Under the pieces are notes generated by a model. It searched no databases, was not told the origin of the DNA, and worked only from the letters and a program-made list of their open reading frames with translations. From Verrucomicrobiaceae bacterium (GTDB lineage Bacteria > Verrucomicrobiota > Verrucomicrobiia > Verrucomicrobiales > Verrucomicrobiaceae): a DNA stretch of 64,000 bases. Positions 43,482 through 51,659 of the stretch are shown here, in pieces; the first letter of the stretch is position 1; the number at the start of each line of letters is the position of its first letter. The stretch is taken from contig JAIXZA010000146.1 in assembly GCA_027489965.1 (NCBI GenBank), positions 1 to 64,000 on the forward strand, read 5' to 3'. The translations under genes were made by a program, and so were the position numbers.

Positions 43482-44663
43482 ATGTCCCTGATTGGAACCC
43501 CTCTTTCATCCTCCGCAACCAAAGTCATGCTGCTCGGCTCCGGCGAGCTCGGTAAGGAAGTCGCCATCGAACTGCAACGCCTCGGCTGTGAAGTGATCGC
43601 CGTGGATCGTTATGCGAACGCTCCAGCCATGCAGGTGGCCCATCGCAGCCATGTGGTGTCAATGCTGGACGGTGAGGCGCTGCGTCGCCTGATCGGTGTG
43701 GAAAAGCCCAATTTCATCGTTCCAGAGATTGAGGCTATCGCGACTGATACCTTGGTCGAGCTGGAAGATGAAGGCTACAGCATCGTGCCAACTGCCCGTG
43801 CCGCGAAACTGACGATGAATCGCGAGGGCATTCGCCGTCTTGCTGCGGAGGAACTAAGTTTGAAAACTTCACCCTATGTGTTTGCCAGCACCGAGGAGGA
43901 GTTTCGTGCAGCAATCGCTCAAATCGGCATGCCTTGTGTGGTGAAGCCGATCATGTCCTCTTCCGGAAAAGGTCAAAGTGTCGTCAAGTCAGAGGCTGAC
44001 ATTGATCACTCCTGGCAATACGCGCAGGAAGGTGGCCGAGCCGGTAAGGGCAAGGTGATCGTCGAGGGATTTGTCGATTTTGACTATGAAATCACCATGT
44101 TGACCGTCCGCCATGTCGGCGGTACGGCCTTTTGTGCACCTGTCGGTCATACTCAGATCAAGGGCGACTACCGAGAATCCTGGCAGCCTCACCCCATGTC
44201 AGAGGCAGCCTTGGCTGCTGCCGAACATATGGCTGGTGCTATCACTGAGTCACTCGGTGGGCGTGGCCTTTTTGGCGTGGAAATGTTCATCAAGGGAGAC
44301 GAGGTGATCTTTAGTGAGGTCTCGCCTCGTCCGCATGATACCGGCCTCGTTACCTTGATTTCTCAGGATTTATCCGAGTTTGCGCTGCACGTGCGGGCTA
44401 TTCTGGAATTGCCAATTCCTAACATCCGCCAGCATGGCCCCAGTGCCAGTTGCGCGGTCCTCGTGGAGGGAGAGTCGAGTGCGGTGCAGTTTGGAGCTCT
44501 AGATCAGGTCCTAGCGGAGCCTGATACCCAGATGCGTTTGTTTGGTAAGCCGACCGTCAGGGGTCAGCGCCGCATGGCTGTGACATTGGCCCGTGCCGAT
44601 GATGTGACCGAGGCCCGAGCCAAGGCCTGCCGTGCAGCTCAAGCCATGGAGATCCGCCTGTAA
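43482..44663 (+). CDS. purT: Formate-dependent phosphoribosylglycinamide formyltransferase
   Basis: A 393-residue ATP-grasp enzyme that makes formyl-GAR from GAR, formate and ATP in purine synthesis. The sequence matches PurT: LLGSGELGKEVAIELQRLGC, then VDRYANAPAMQVAHRSHVV and the grasp loops FVVKPIMSSSGKGQSVV-like and FSEVSPRPHDTGLVTLISQ. A close paralogue, PurK, is shorter and lacks these features. It overlaps folC by one base (TAATG) and is divergent from sufS. Confidence 0.95.
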   Translation: MSLIGTPLSSSATKVMLLGSGELGKEVAIELQRLGCEVIAVDRYANAPAMQVAHRSHVVSMLDGEALRRLIGVEKPNFIVPEIEAIATDTLVELEDEGYSIVPTARAAKLTMNREGIRRLAAEELSLKTSPYVFASTEEEFRAAIAQIGMPCVVKPIMSSSGKGQSVVKSEADIDHSWQYAQEGGRAGKGKVIVEGFVDFDYEITMLTVRHVGGTAFCAPVGHTQIKGDYRESWQPHPMSEAALAAAEHMAGAITESLGGRGLFGVEMFIKGDEVIFSEVSPRPHDTGLVTLISQDLSEFALHVRAILELPIPNIRQHGPSASCAVLVEGESSAVQFGALDQVLAEPDTQMRLFGKPTVRGQRRMAVTLARADDVTEARAKACRAAQAMEIRL

Positions 44664-45889
44664 TGCCTGCGACTTCTCACCCAGAATTGGATTGGCTCTA
44701 CACGACTCAGATGTTCGGTATCAAGTTGGGCCTCGACAATGTCACCAAGTTATTGAACGCACTCGGCTTGCCAGGGCAGGGGATGAAGTTCATTCATGTC
44801 GCTGGCACCAATGGTAAAGGGAGTACCTGTGCCTTCATGCACGCCATGATGCAGACGGCCGGTGTCAGTGCTGGGCTCTTCACTTCTCCCCATTTAGTGC
44901 GCTTTAATGAACGCATCCGTGACCACGAACGTGAAATCAGCGATGCGGAAATCGAGGCTGGCTTGGCCAAGCTACGTGTTCTTGTTGCCGATTGGGAAAC
45001 GCACCCGACGTTTTTTGAACTGGCTTTTGCCCTAGCTCTGGATTGGTTTCAGCAGCGTGGTCTGCCGTGGGCCATTCTTGAGACTGGAATGGGCGGTCGT
45101 CTCGACGCGACCAATGCCATCACTCCAGAGGTCAGTGTCATCACTCGCATAGGCTTTGATCACATGGATCAGCTCGGCGATACCCTGACCAAGATTGCAG
45201 GTGAAAAAGCTGGCATCATCAAGCCTGGTGTCACTGTCGTGACAGGTCTGCAAGACCCCTTGGCTCTGAACGTCATCAAAGCGACCGCTAAAGCCAAGAA
45301 GTCCTACCTTTCCATCGTGGATGAACCTTTGATGGATGTAGAACTCGGGCTAGATGGACCTCATCAAGCCTGGAATGCGGCCCTTGCACTGGAAGCCGTG
45401 CGCGAGGCCGGTATCAAGTTGCCGGCCGTGCAGCTTGAGTTGGCTCTCAACGCCGTGCAATGGCGCGGGCGCTTTCAATCTCTGCGTGATGGTCGTATCA
45501 TTTTAGATGGTGCTCATAATCCCGAAGCCGCCTTCGTCCTTGCTGCCACCTGGGAGATGCAGTTCCCCGGGGAGTCCGTTGAGATCATCTTTGCTGCGGC
45601 CAAAGATAAGGACGTGGCGGGTGTCATGAGCGCGTTATCTCCCATCGTCAAAGCCTGGCACTTTACCACCTTTCATTCTCCGCGTGCTATGCCGACAGCT
45701 CAGCTGCGTGAGATTTGGGACAGCCTAGACATCGCCATCTTACCCATCACTGAGTATCCTGATCTGAATTCTGCTATCAGTGCAGCGGGTGATGACAAAC
45801 GACTCATTGCAGGCTCACTCTACCTCGTCGGCGAAGCCTTGGCATTACTGGATAATGCTGCGACTGATTTTCAGGTCAGCTTGCAATAA
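44663..45889 (+). CDS. folC: Folylpolyglutamate/dihydrofolate synthase
   Basis: A 408-residue Mur-ligase-like enzyme that adds glutamate to folates. The ATP-binding loop is HVAGTNGKGSTCAFMHAM near residue 45, followed by FTSPHLVRFNERI. TGMGGRLDATNAI and ITRIGFDHMDQLGDTLTKIA are diagnostic, and ILDGAHNPEAA marks the C-terminal domain. It starts on the last base of purT, linking purine and one-carbon metabolism. A hairpin terminator follows. Confidence 0.95.
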   Translation: MPATSHPELDWLYTTQMFGIKLGLDNVTKLLNALGLPGQGMKFIHVAGTNGKGSTCAFMHAMMQTAGVSAGLFTSPHLVRFNERIRDHEREISDAEIEAGLAKLRVLVADWETHPTFFELAFALALDWFQQRGLPWAILETGMGGRLDATNAITPEVSVITRIGFDHMDQLGDTLTKIAGEKAGIIKPGVTVVTGLQDPLALNVIKATAKAKKSYLSIVDEPLMDVELGLDGPHQAWNAALALEAVREAGIKLPAVQLELALNAVQWRGRFQSLRDGRIILDGAHNPEAAFVLAATWEMQFPGESVEIIFAAAKDKDVAGVMSALSPIVKAWHFTTFHSPRAMPTAQLREIWDSLDIAILPITEYPDLNSAISAAGDDKRLIAGSLYLVGEALALLDNAATDFQVSLQ

Positions 45890-45900
45890 AGGAGAGCGGT

Positions 45901-45933
45901 CGAACGACCTTGACTCAAAGCCGAGGTCGTTTG
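45901..45933 (+). terminator. Terminator-like hairpin after folC
   Basis: A 10-bp stem (CGAACGACCT at 45901-45910 with AGGTCGTTTG at 45924-45933, one G-T pair) has a 13-base loop. It is followed by TCTTGCCTTCCTTT, a weak pyrimidine run. It lies 12 bases after the folC stop. Confidence 0.6.
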
Positions 45934-46075
45934 TCTTGCCTTCCTTTCTGGAGGGATGGTAATGGGTTTGTGTAAAAGAGTTTAGTCGGGCGTTTTGGCT
46001 CGACAGAAGTTCTTGGGTGGTCTTAAGATAGCTCGCGTTTATTGGGCGCCTGCAAACTTTCAATGATGGACCCTT

Positions 46076-47530
46076 ATGAAATCGACTCTCGCACGGCTTA
46101 CTATTTTCTTTCTGGCCCTTGTGGTTACAATCCATGCCGAAGAGCCTGTTTGGATGACTGAACAGGATCTAGTCAAAAAAGCGCCATCAGTGGCTAAACC
46201 CGCCATTGTCATGTTCGGGGAAAAGAGGGCAGATGACCAGTATTTACCAGTCCACGCTGGGCAGTTACTAAACGCGCGGTTTGAGACAACCGTCTTTTTG
46301 ATTATCTCAAATTTGGATGGTTTGCTTGCAGATGTAAGTGATCCTGCTGATCCCTACTGGAAGGCTTGGCGGCAGGTTTCTGAGGGTGATAAAGATGGGA
46401 AAATTGCTCTCACAAAGGCCAAGCTGGATGTCGATGAAGCCAAGGCGAAGCTTGATGTTTTAGCAAAGAGGATCGCTGATCCAGCTACAGCTGCTGAACA
46501 GGTCAAGGAACTGGGATTGGAGGCACAACGTCTACAGCTTACCTACAATGAGGCACAAACACAGTTGACGTCACTAACGCTGCAAATTTCCGAATCAAGA
46601 GATATCGTGAGGCGCGGATTCAAAGACCTTAGCGGTGCTTTCCGCCTGCGCTTAGGTGGCGAGACTTTTGGTAAATTAGTGCCAACGGATGTGGCCACGC
46701 TGATCGACTCGACCAAGTCACTGTACATGCTGACCTTCAACCTGCGGGAAACCAATAAGGATAATGAGGCTTGGCTGCGCCTTTTGAAAAACAGTCCTGT
46801 GACCAGTGTGAACTGTGATGTGAAAGTGGCCTACATCAATTCTTCAGGGCATGAGACTGTGGTGAATTCTTTTGAGCCTTTTCAGCTGCGCATTCCACTG
46901 TTTCGCTGGCCTTTTTGGACGAGTTTTAGCATCATCGGTGCCTGCCTATTTTTATTTGTGCGTAACATCCGGTCTTCAGAGGTACTGCGTGATCCTGGGA
47001 TACTACTTTTAAACAGGGACCTCAAATCCAAGAGCTACTGGCATCAGCATGATCATCCGCTGAGCATGGCTAGGTTACAGATGTCGATTTGGTTCTTTAT
47101 CATCATTGGTTCCTTTGTTTTTCTTTGGTCAACTACCGGAAGTTTGGCTGGGGTGAATGTTACAGCCATGGCATTGATGGGAATTAGCAGTGGCACCTCG
47201 ATGTTTTCAGCCATCATTTCGCAAAAGCAGCAATGGGATGCCGCAAAGCGAGCACCGAGCACACCTTACCCATCTCAGATAGCTGACTGGTTCGCCGATC
47301 TACTCAGTGACGAGAGTGGTATTACCATTCACCGCTTTCAGATGCTTGCCTGGACACTGGTTTTATCCGTCGTTTTTATCAATGGCGTTATTTTTGAGTA
47401 TGCGATGCCTGTGTTTACAAAGGAACTTCTAGGACTCATGGGAATCAGTTCGGGCGTTTATGTGGGCTTTAAGATCAAAGAGGGAAATAACCGCGATACA
47501 GCGCCTGAAACAGATCCTAAGTCGGAATGA
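46076..47530 (+). CDS. Polytopic membrane protein of unknown function with coiled coil
   Basis: A 484-residue protein with a signal peptide-like start (MKSTLARLTIFFLALVVTIHA), a periplasmic N-terminal half containing a Lys/Ala-rich coiled coil (about 105-175), one membrane segment near 280 and two membrane pairs at the C-terminus. Each pair ends in a near-identical element: ALMGISSGTSMFSAII and GLMGISSGVYVGFKI, so the C-terminal half looks duplicated. No function is known to me. It shares ATGA with the Nudix gene. Confidence 0.72.
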   Translation: MKSTLARLTIFFLALVVTIHAEEPVWMTEQDLVKKAPSVAKPAIVMFGEKRADDQYLPVHAGQLLNARFETTVFLIISNLDGLLADVSDPADPYWKAWRQVSEGDKDGKIALTKAKLDVDEAKAKLDVLAKRIADPATAAEQVKELGLEAQRLQLTYNEAQTQLTSLTLQISESRDIVRRGFKDLSGAFRLRLGGETFGKLVPTDVATLIDSTKSLYMLTFNLRETNKDNEAWLRLLKNSPVTSVNCDVKVAYINSSGHETVVNSFEPFQLRIPLFRWPFWTSFSIIGACLFLFVRNIRSSEVLRDPGILLLNRDLKSKSYWHQHDHPLSMARLQMSIWFFIIIGSFVFLWSTTGSLAGVNVTAMALMGISSGTSMFSAIISQKQQWDAAKRAPSTPYPSQIADWFADLLSDESGITIHRFQMLAWTLVLSVVFINGVIFEYAMPVFTKELLGLMGISSGVYVGFKIKEGNNRDTAPETDPKSE

Positions 47531-48054
47531 TGGAGACACCTTTTCAGCATTGTTCAGCCTGTGGTTCGTCAGGTCTAGTCGCGTGCAATGAGCGTGAGTT
47601 TTCTTGCCCAATTTGCCGATATAGGCATTTCATCACGCCAATTCCTGCTGCCGTGGCTTTGATTATGGATGCTTCTGGGAGAATTCTGATCACTCGTCGT
47701 GCGCACGAGCCTGGGCTGGGACTGCTTGGTCTGCCAGGCGGTGTGATTGAAGGTGGGGAAACGGGCGAAGAGGCTTGTAGCCGAGAAACGCTGGAAGAGG
47801 TTGGACTCAATATTCCGGCCAAAGCTTTTCGTTACATTAGGTCATTGCCCAATCGGTATCCTTTCCAAGGTTTTGTTTGGCCGACCTTGGATCTGTTTTA
47901 CGTGGCTAAAATCGAGTCTTTCGAAGGTGTTGTTCTACAACGATCTGAAGTCTCTGAGTACTTACTGCTGTCTTTGAGTGAGGTGCCTTATTCTGACTTT
48001 GCCTTCGCTTCCAACGCAGAGGCTGTAAGGCTGCTGAAAGATCAGATGCATTAG
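47527..48054 (+). CDS. Nudix hydrolase with N-terminal zinc ribbon
   Basis: A 175-residue protein. Residues 8-30 carry two Cys pairs (CSACGSS, CPICRY) that look like a zinc ribbon. The Nudix box is complete: GGVIEGGETGEEACSRETLE followed by EVGL. The family cleaves nucleoside diphosphates linked to other groups; ADP-ribose, NADH or damaged nucleotides are possible, and zinc-ribbon Nudix proteins such as NudC-like ones act on NAD(H). The substrate is not decidable here. Translation is coupled to the preceding membrane-protein gene by a four-base overlap. Confidence 0.9.
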   Translation: MMETPFQHCSACGSSGLVACNEREFSCPICRYRHFITPIPAAVALIMDASGRILITRRAHEPGLGLLGLPGGVIEGGETGEEACSRETLEEVGLNIPAKAFRYIRSLPNRYPFQGFVWPTLDLFYVAKIESFEGVVLQRSEVSEYLLLSLSEVPYSDFAFASNAEAVRLLKDQMH

Positions 48055-48677
48055 GGATCGATAATGTTGATCTGGGTCGGGGCAGAGATTTGAATCTGAA
48101 GTTGATCCTGATACTTGGCGATCTCGCCTTCTACTTGGATTCTTTTTTCAGCCATGGCTTCGGGCTTCCATTCAGGATTGGCATCAAGGACGCGTTTGTT
48201 GATGAAAAGATAAAATTCCGAGTTTTCGAAATTGATCTTCTTATGGCCCGTGCTGCCAAGAGTGGCGATCTTTGAGATTTTGCCGATCACGGTACTACGT
48301 AAACCGAACTTGGAATCGATTATAGCGATGTCAGTTGCATCAATGGCACCAGGATTGCGTGCAACGGTATTCATGGGTGCCGCAGTGAGGGCGGGTGCTG
48401 GTTGGGCGGAAGGTGAGATTGCTGCGATTGGCGCGACTGGAGGTGTCAGGCCAAGAACTTCGATCAGACGTTTTTGACTAGCTTCGGACAGTTTGGAGAT
48501 TTCGAGTGGGGCATCTGGTCCACTAGCGCGGGCAAAGGTGACCATGCCCGGCGTGACAGATTTAACCTGACCTTCAAAGCTGCGGCCATCGGTGAGCGTC
48601 CATTTTTCCAGGGTTTGTGCCTGAAGACTCAAAGCGCTCAAAAGATAGCCGGAAAGTTGCAGTAGGGTGTGTTTCAT
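48051..48677 (-). CDS. Secreted SHD1-like/OB-fold-like protein
   Basis: A 208-residue protein with a signal peptide (MKHTLLQLSGYLLSALSLQA). An SHD1-like segment (KWTLTDGRSFEGQVKSVTPG, then LEISKLSEASQKRLIEVLGL) covers about 25-80. An Ala/Pro-rich linker and a C-terminal segment (IGKISKIATLGSTGHKKINF, then EKRIQVEGEIAKYQDQLQIQ) follow, resembling OB-fold proteins. Both domain calls are moderate. It overlaps the convergent Nudix stop by four bases. Confidence 0.7.
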   Translation of the reverse strand: MKHTLLQLSGYLLSALSLQAQTLEKWTLTDGRSFEGQVKSVTPGMVTFARASGPDAPLEISKLSEASQKRLIEVLGLTPPVAPIAAISPSAQPAPALTAAPMNTVARNPGAIDATDIAIIDSKFGLRSTVIGKISKIATLGSTGHKKINFENSEFYLFINKRVLDANPEWKPEAMAEKRIQVEGEIAKYQDQLQIQISAPTQINIIDP

Positions 48678-48710
48678 AATCTGCGAAGAATGGGCTGAAA
48701 TAGCGGAGGT

Positions 48711-49427
48711 TCAACCTCGGGCATCGCCAGCACGGCTGGGCGGTGCATAGATAGGGCGGGGCAGGGGGCCCATGCCAGCATCTCCTCGGTAGGATTGATC
48801 TCTGATTGCTCTTGCGATGGCTTCCGCCAATCGCTCGCGATAGGCGGACGTGGAGAGGCGCGCGGCCTCTCGTGCATTGGTCAGATAGCCACACTCGACG
48901 AGGATGCATGGAATTGTTGGATTTCGAGTGAGGCGGAGACGGCGTCGGACAAGCCCTGCATTGCCGGATTCATTAGGGATGACAGCACTGAGCTGCAATT
49001 GCACTCGTTTTGCCAAGGCATAGCTGTCTTTCCGCCAATAAAAGGTCTCCGGTCCTGAAGTGGATCGGCGCCCATAATTGAGATGAATACTGACGAGCAC
49101 GGCATTCCCGTACTGACTAGCGTGATAGGCACGATGATCCAGCTCGATAAAGCGGTCATCGCTGCGCATCATAATAACTTTGAAGCCGGGTTGTAGTTCT
49201 GAACGCAAACGCTTGGAGATGTCTAGAGCCAGAGTTTTTTCCATCAAGCCGCGGACATGGGCTCCTGAATCTTTGCCTCCGTGGCCAGCATCAATCACCA
49301 CAGTATTGAATCCTTTTGGTCCGGCTCGATCCCCGTAGGTGCTGCGTCCAATTCCCGTAGAGCTCATCTGGCAAGAAACGAGACCAAGGGCAACCAAGGT
49401 CATGAAAAGTGGGCGAAACAGAAGCAT
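48711..49427 (-). CDS. N-acetylmuramoyl-L-alanine amidase (Amidase_3), lipoprotein-like
   Basis: A 238-residue zinc amidase. A lipobox-like LVSCQM near residue 18 suggests a lipoprotein. Zinc ligands and catalytic residues are visible: His in VIDAGHGGKDSG, Glu in MEKTLALD, His in LVSIHLNYG, and Glu in CILVECGYLTN. It cleaves the amide bond between muramic acid and the stem peptide in cell division or wall turnover. No SH3 or LysM domain is present. It is divergent from sodA. Confidence 0.9.
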   Translation of the reverse strand: MLLFRPLFMTLVALGLVSCQMSSTGIGRSTYGDRAGPKGFNTVVIDAGHGGKDSGAHVRGLMEKTLALDISKRLRSELQPGFKVIMMRSDDRFIELDHRAYHASQYGNAVLVSIHLNYGRRSTSGPETFYWRKDSYALAKRVQLQLSAVIPNESGNAGLVRRRLRLTRNPTIPCILVECGYLTNAREAARLSTSAYRERLAEAIARAIRDQSYRGDAGMGPLPRPIYAPPSRAGDARG

Positions 49428-49730
49428 GGCACGATTTTGTAGCAGAAAGCGGGCCTTGCCAAGAATTGGCTTTTCACTTGAGGTGTTGGCCTGGTGGGAG
49501 TCATTCTGCTGAAGTTCTTTTTCCCCGAGATGGAGACCATAGGCAGTCTCTATCGCATCGGAGCTTTCATCATGGTTGCTACTAACTCGCTGAGAGTAAT
49601 TTTTTTGTATCAGGTTTTTGATGCGAGTCAGAGCGCTGGAGAAAAGAAAAATTCTCTCTTCCTCCCACTTGCCGTCGCGCGTATCTCTGCCTACCTAAAG
49701 ACTCTGTTAAATCCCCAAACTAAAACCTCT

Positions 49731-50339
49731 ATGGCACATACCCTACCAGCCCTCCCTTACGACAAGGCCGCTCTTGAACCGCATATCGACGCAACTACGA
49801 TGGAGATCCATCATGGTCGCCACCACAATGCCTACATTACCAATCTGAATAATGCCATCGCAGGCAATGCGGAATTGGAAGCGCTTTCGATCGAAGATCT
49901 CTGCAAAAACATCAACACGGTGCCTGAGGCAATTCGCCCCGTCGTGCGTAACAATGGCGGCGGCCATTTTAACCACAGCCTCTTCTGGAATATCATGGGT
50001 CCGAATGCTGGTGGTGCACCTACAGGTGCCCTAGCGGACGCCATTACTGCTGCCTTTGGTTCCTTTGATGCTTTCAAGGAAGCATTTGCCAAAGCCGGCG
50101 CGACTCGTTTCGGTTCAGGATGGGCTTGGCTCGTGGTGAAAGACGGTAAGGTCGCAGTCACGTCCACCCCTAATCAAGACAATCCACTCATGGATGGTAG
50201 CGGCACCCCAATCCTGGGCTGCGACGTTTGGGAACATGCCTATTACCTGAAGTATCAAAACAAACGCCCAGATTACATCACCGCTTGGTGGAATGTGGTA
50301 AACTGGACTGCCGTGGCGGACCTCTTTGCCAAGGCATAA
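49731..50339 (+). CDS. sodA: Superoxide dismutase, Mn type
   Basis: From the ATG at 49731 (MAHTLPALPYDKAALEPHID) the protein is 202 residues; a longer frame to 49494 is unlikely. Metal ligands: His in HHGRHHNAYI and NNGGGHFNHSLFW, and Asp and His in DVWEHAYYLKYQNKRPDYI. The Gly at GGGHFNHS and the NQDNPLMDG loop match Mn-type rather than Fe-type enzymes, which have Gln in the first motif. It removes superoxide in the cytoplasm. Followed by a strong terminator. Confidence 0.94.
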   Translation: MAHTLPALPYDKAALEPHIDATTMEIHHGRHHNAYITNLNNAIAGNAELEALSIEDLCKNINTVPEAIRPVVRNNGGGHFNHSLFWNIMGPNAGGAPTGALADAITAAFGSFDAFKEAFAKAGATRFGSGWAWLVVKDGKVAVTSTPNQDNPLMDGSGTPILGCDVWEHAYYLKYQNKRPDYITAWWNVVNWTAVADLFAKA

Positions 50340-50360
50340 TTGCTCAAAGATCTCACAGTA

Positions 50361-50394
50361 AACACCCTCAAGTTCAACTGGGCTTGAGGGTGTT
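50361..50394 (+). terminator. Intrinsic terminator of sodA
   Basis: A perfect 12-bp stem (AACACCCTCAAG at 50361-50372 with its complement at 50383-50394) has a 10-base loop. A T-rich run (TTGTTTTGTT) follows. It lies 22 bases after the sodA stop. Confidence 0.9.
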
Positions 50395-50710
50395 TTGTTT
50401 TGTTCGCTCACTTCAAGAAGCTACTAGCTTTTGCTACTGAATCCGAGACCATTCATGATTCGATCAGGCTAGCACCCATGGTATTGAGATTTCAACTTTT
50501 GTTCTGCGCCGTTTGTTGGCTGCGGGATAGGCTGCACGACAAGTCCAAAGGACTTCATTTGATAAAATATTTTCCAATTGTAAAAAATATGAAAATTTTA
50601 TTTGATAAAATTATATGATATTATTATAATTACAATACTTCAAAGGCCATCTCTTAAATCAAGAGGGTGACCCAGAAGTTCAAAGTCCAATAGCCAAAAC
50701 AAAAAACACT
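50395..50710. other. 316-bp gene-free gap before the pseudopilin gene
   Basis: No coding frame is supported. The first 160 bases show nothing. The distal part is strongly AT-rich, carries the direct repeat ATTTGATAAAAT (50557-50568 and 50600-50611) and ends in the pilin promoter. Confidence 0.5.
50602..50630 (+). promoter_or_regulatory. Near-consensus sigma-70 promoter of the pseudopilin gene
   Basis: TTGATA (50602-50607), a 17-base spacer and TATAAT (50625-50630) form a close match to the consensus. The AT-rich DNA upstream, including the second ATTTGATAAAAT copy at 50557-50568, may act as an UP element. The leader to the ATG at 50711 is about 70 bases. Confidence 0.75.
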
Positions 50711-51127
50711 ATGAAAAACATCAAAGTTAACTCCCTTAAGGCTGGTTTCAGCCTTGTTGAAATGCTTGTCGTGATCGCAATCATCGGCATCATCGCCGCT
50801 ATCGCCATCCCGAACATCGGTTCGATCAACAACAGCGCTCGTATCGCCACTGGCCAACGCAATGCTCAATCCGTTGCTTCCGTGCTGAACGCCGCTGTTG
50901 CTGCTGGTGCTACCCTTACCGGTCTCACTGGTACTTCCACAGGCGGTCAAATCATCGACCTTGCAGAAACTGGCGTAAGCCCAGCTGATGGCGCCTTCAA
51001 AAACAAGAGATTCACCGTTGGTGAAATCGACAACGATGAAGAGCCAGTAGCCGCTGTTTACCTCAGCTATGACGCTACCAACGCACAAGTCATCTACAAC
51101 ACTGCCGCAACTCCATACGCTTTCTAA
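50711..51127 (+). CDS. Type IV pilin/type II secretion pseudopilin-like protein
   Basis: A 138-residue protein with a prepilin signal: a short basic leader ending KAG, then FSLVEMLVVIAIIGIIAAIA with Glu at mature position 5. The peptidase should cut after the Gly at position 12. The globular part is small, Ala/Gly/Thr-rich and acidic. It is alone, with no prepilin peptidase, ATPase or secretin gene in the window. A strong promoter precedes it and a terminator follows. Confidence 0.85.
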   Translation: MKNIKVNSLKAGFSLVEMLVVIAIIGIIAAIAIPNIGSINNSARIATGQRNAQSVASVLNAAVAAGATLTGLTGTSTGGQIIDLAETGVSPADGAFKNKRFTVGEIDNDEEPVAAVYLSYDATNAQVIYNTAATPYAF

Positions 51128-51163
51128 TTTAATTTAGAAACGCTGAGTTTATCAGTTCCAAGT

Positions 51164-51192
51164 CCGCCGAGTTCATTCTCGGTGGGCTTTTT
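51164..51192 (+). terminator. Intrinsic terminator of the pseudopilin gene
   Basis: CCGCCGAG (51164-51171) pairs with CTCGGTGG (51178-51185, one G-T pair) around a 6-base loop and is followed by GCTTTTT. It lies 37 bases after the pilin stop. Confidence 0.8.
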
Positions 51193-51659
51193 ATTTGGTT
51201 CGCGCGGTAATGCGCAATTGCTTAGTGGTTCAAGTCCTGCACATACCCAGCAAGAGAAATCTTTAACCGAACACCAAGGGCGTCCGCCGTGAGCCCAAGT
51301 TTGAAGGAGCTGACTGTGGGGGATGGCTACCCTTAGGCTGCTAGGTAGCGAGTCAATGAATCGAGATAAAGCCAGTGCGGCGAAATTACTGAAGTCTGTT
51401 GCTTGCTCGGATGATCGTGATTTCGATGTGGTTTGTATAAACGGGGAAGTGAATGCCAGGGACCTCGCCGACTATTTGATTCCGTAACTGTGTTTGCAGC
51501 GGTTTTTGAGGCCTGAAATTGGCTTCCATCAGCAGCCTATTAAGCGGGGGGCTCTGAAAACTCTAAATCCATACTGGAAATGCCACGATTCACAATTAGA
51601 GTCAGATTTCCGAGTCAGTTCCGATCCAGGCACTGGCATGGCTCTTTTCCACACCTCTT
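51193..51659. other. 467-bp gap before ribBA, mostly unexplained
   Basis: Only a 54-codon frame (51323-51487) stands out. There is no FMN riboswitch core recognisable before ribBA. A T-loop-like GGTTCAAGTCC near 51227 lacks a matching stem. The rest holds no gene that can be supported. Confidence 0.4.
51323..51487 (+). CDS. Possible small protein, unknown, low support
   Basis: A 54-codon frame starts at the ATG at 51323 behind a G-rich GTGGGGG and ends at a TAA at 51485-51487. The product is MATLRLLGSESMNRDKASAA, then a Lys/Ser-rich stretch and a segment with FDVVCINGEVNARDLADYL. The C-terminal part looks protein-like and may be a remnant of a longer gene. No homologue is recalled and the start is arbitrary. 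Confidence 0.3.
   Translation: MATLRLLGSESMNRDKASAAKLLKSVACSDDRDFDVVCINGEVNARDLADYLIP

Noticed and set aside
51215..51250. tRNA-like T-loop (GGTTCAAGTCC)
   Set aside because: The flanking five-base arms do not pair and no anticodon arm or acceptor stem could be found.
51323..51360. ACCCTTAG resembling the start of some retron RNAs
   Set aside because: Only eight bases match, and no reverse transcriptase gene is nearby.
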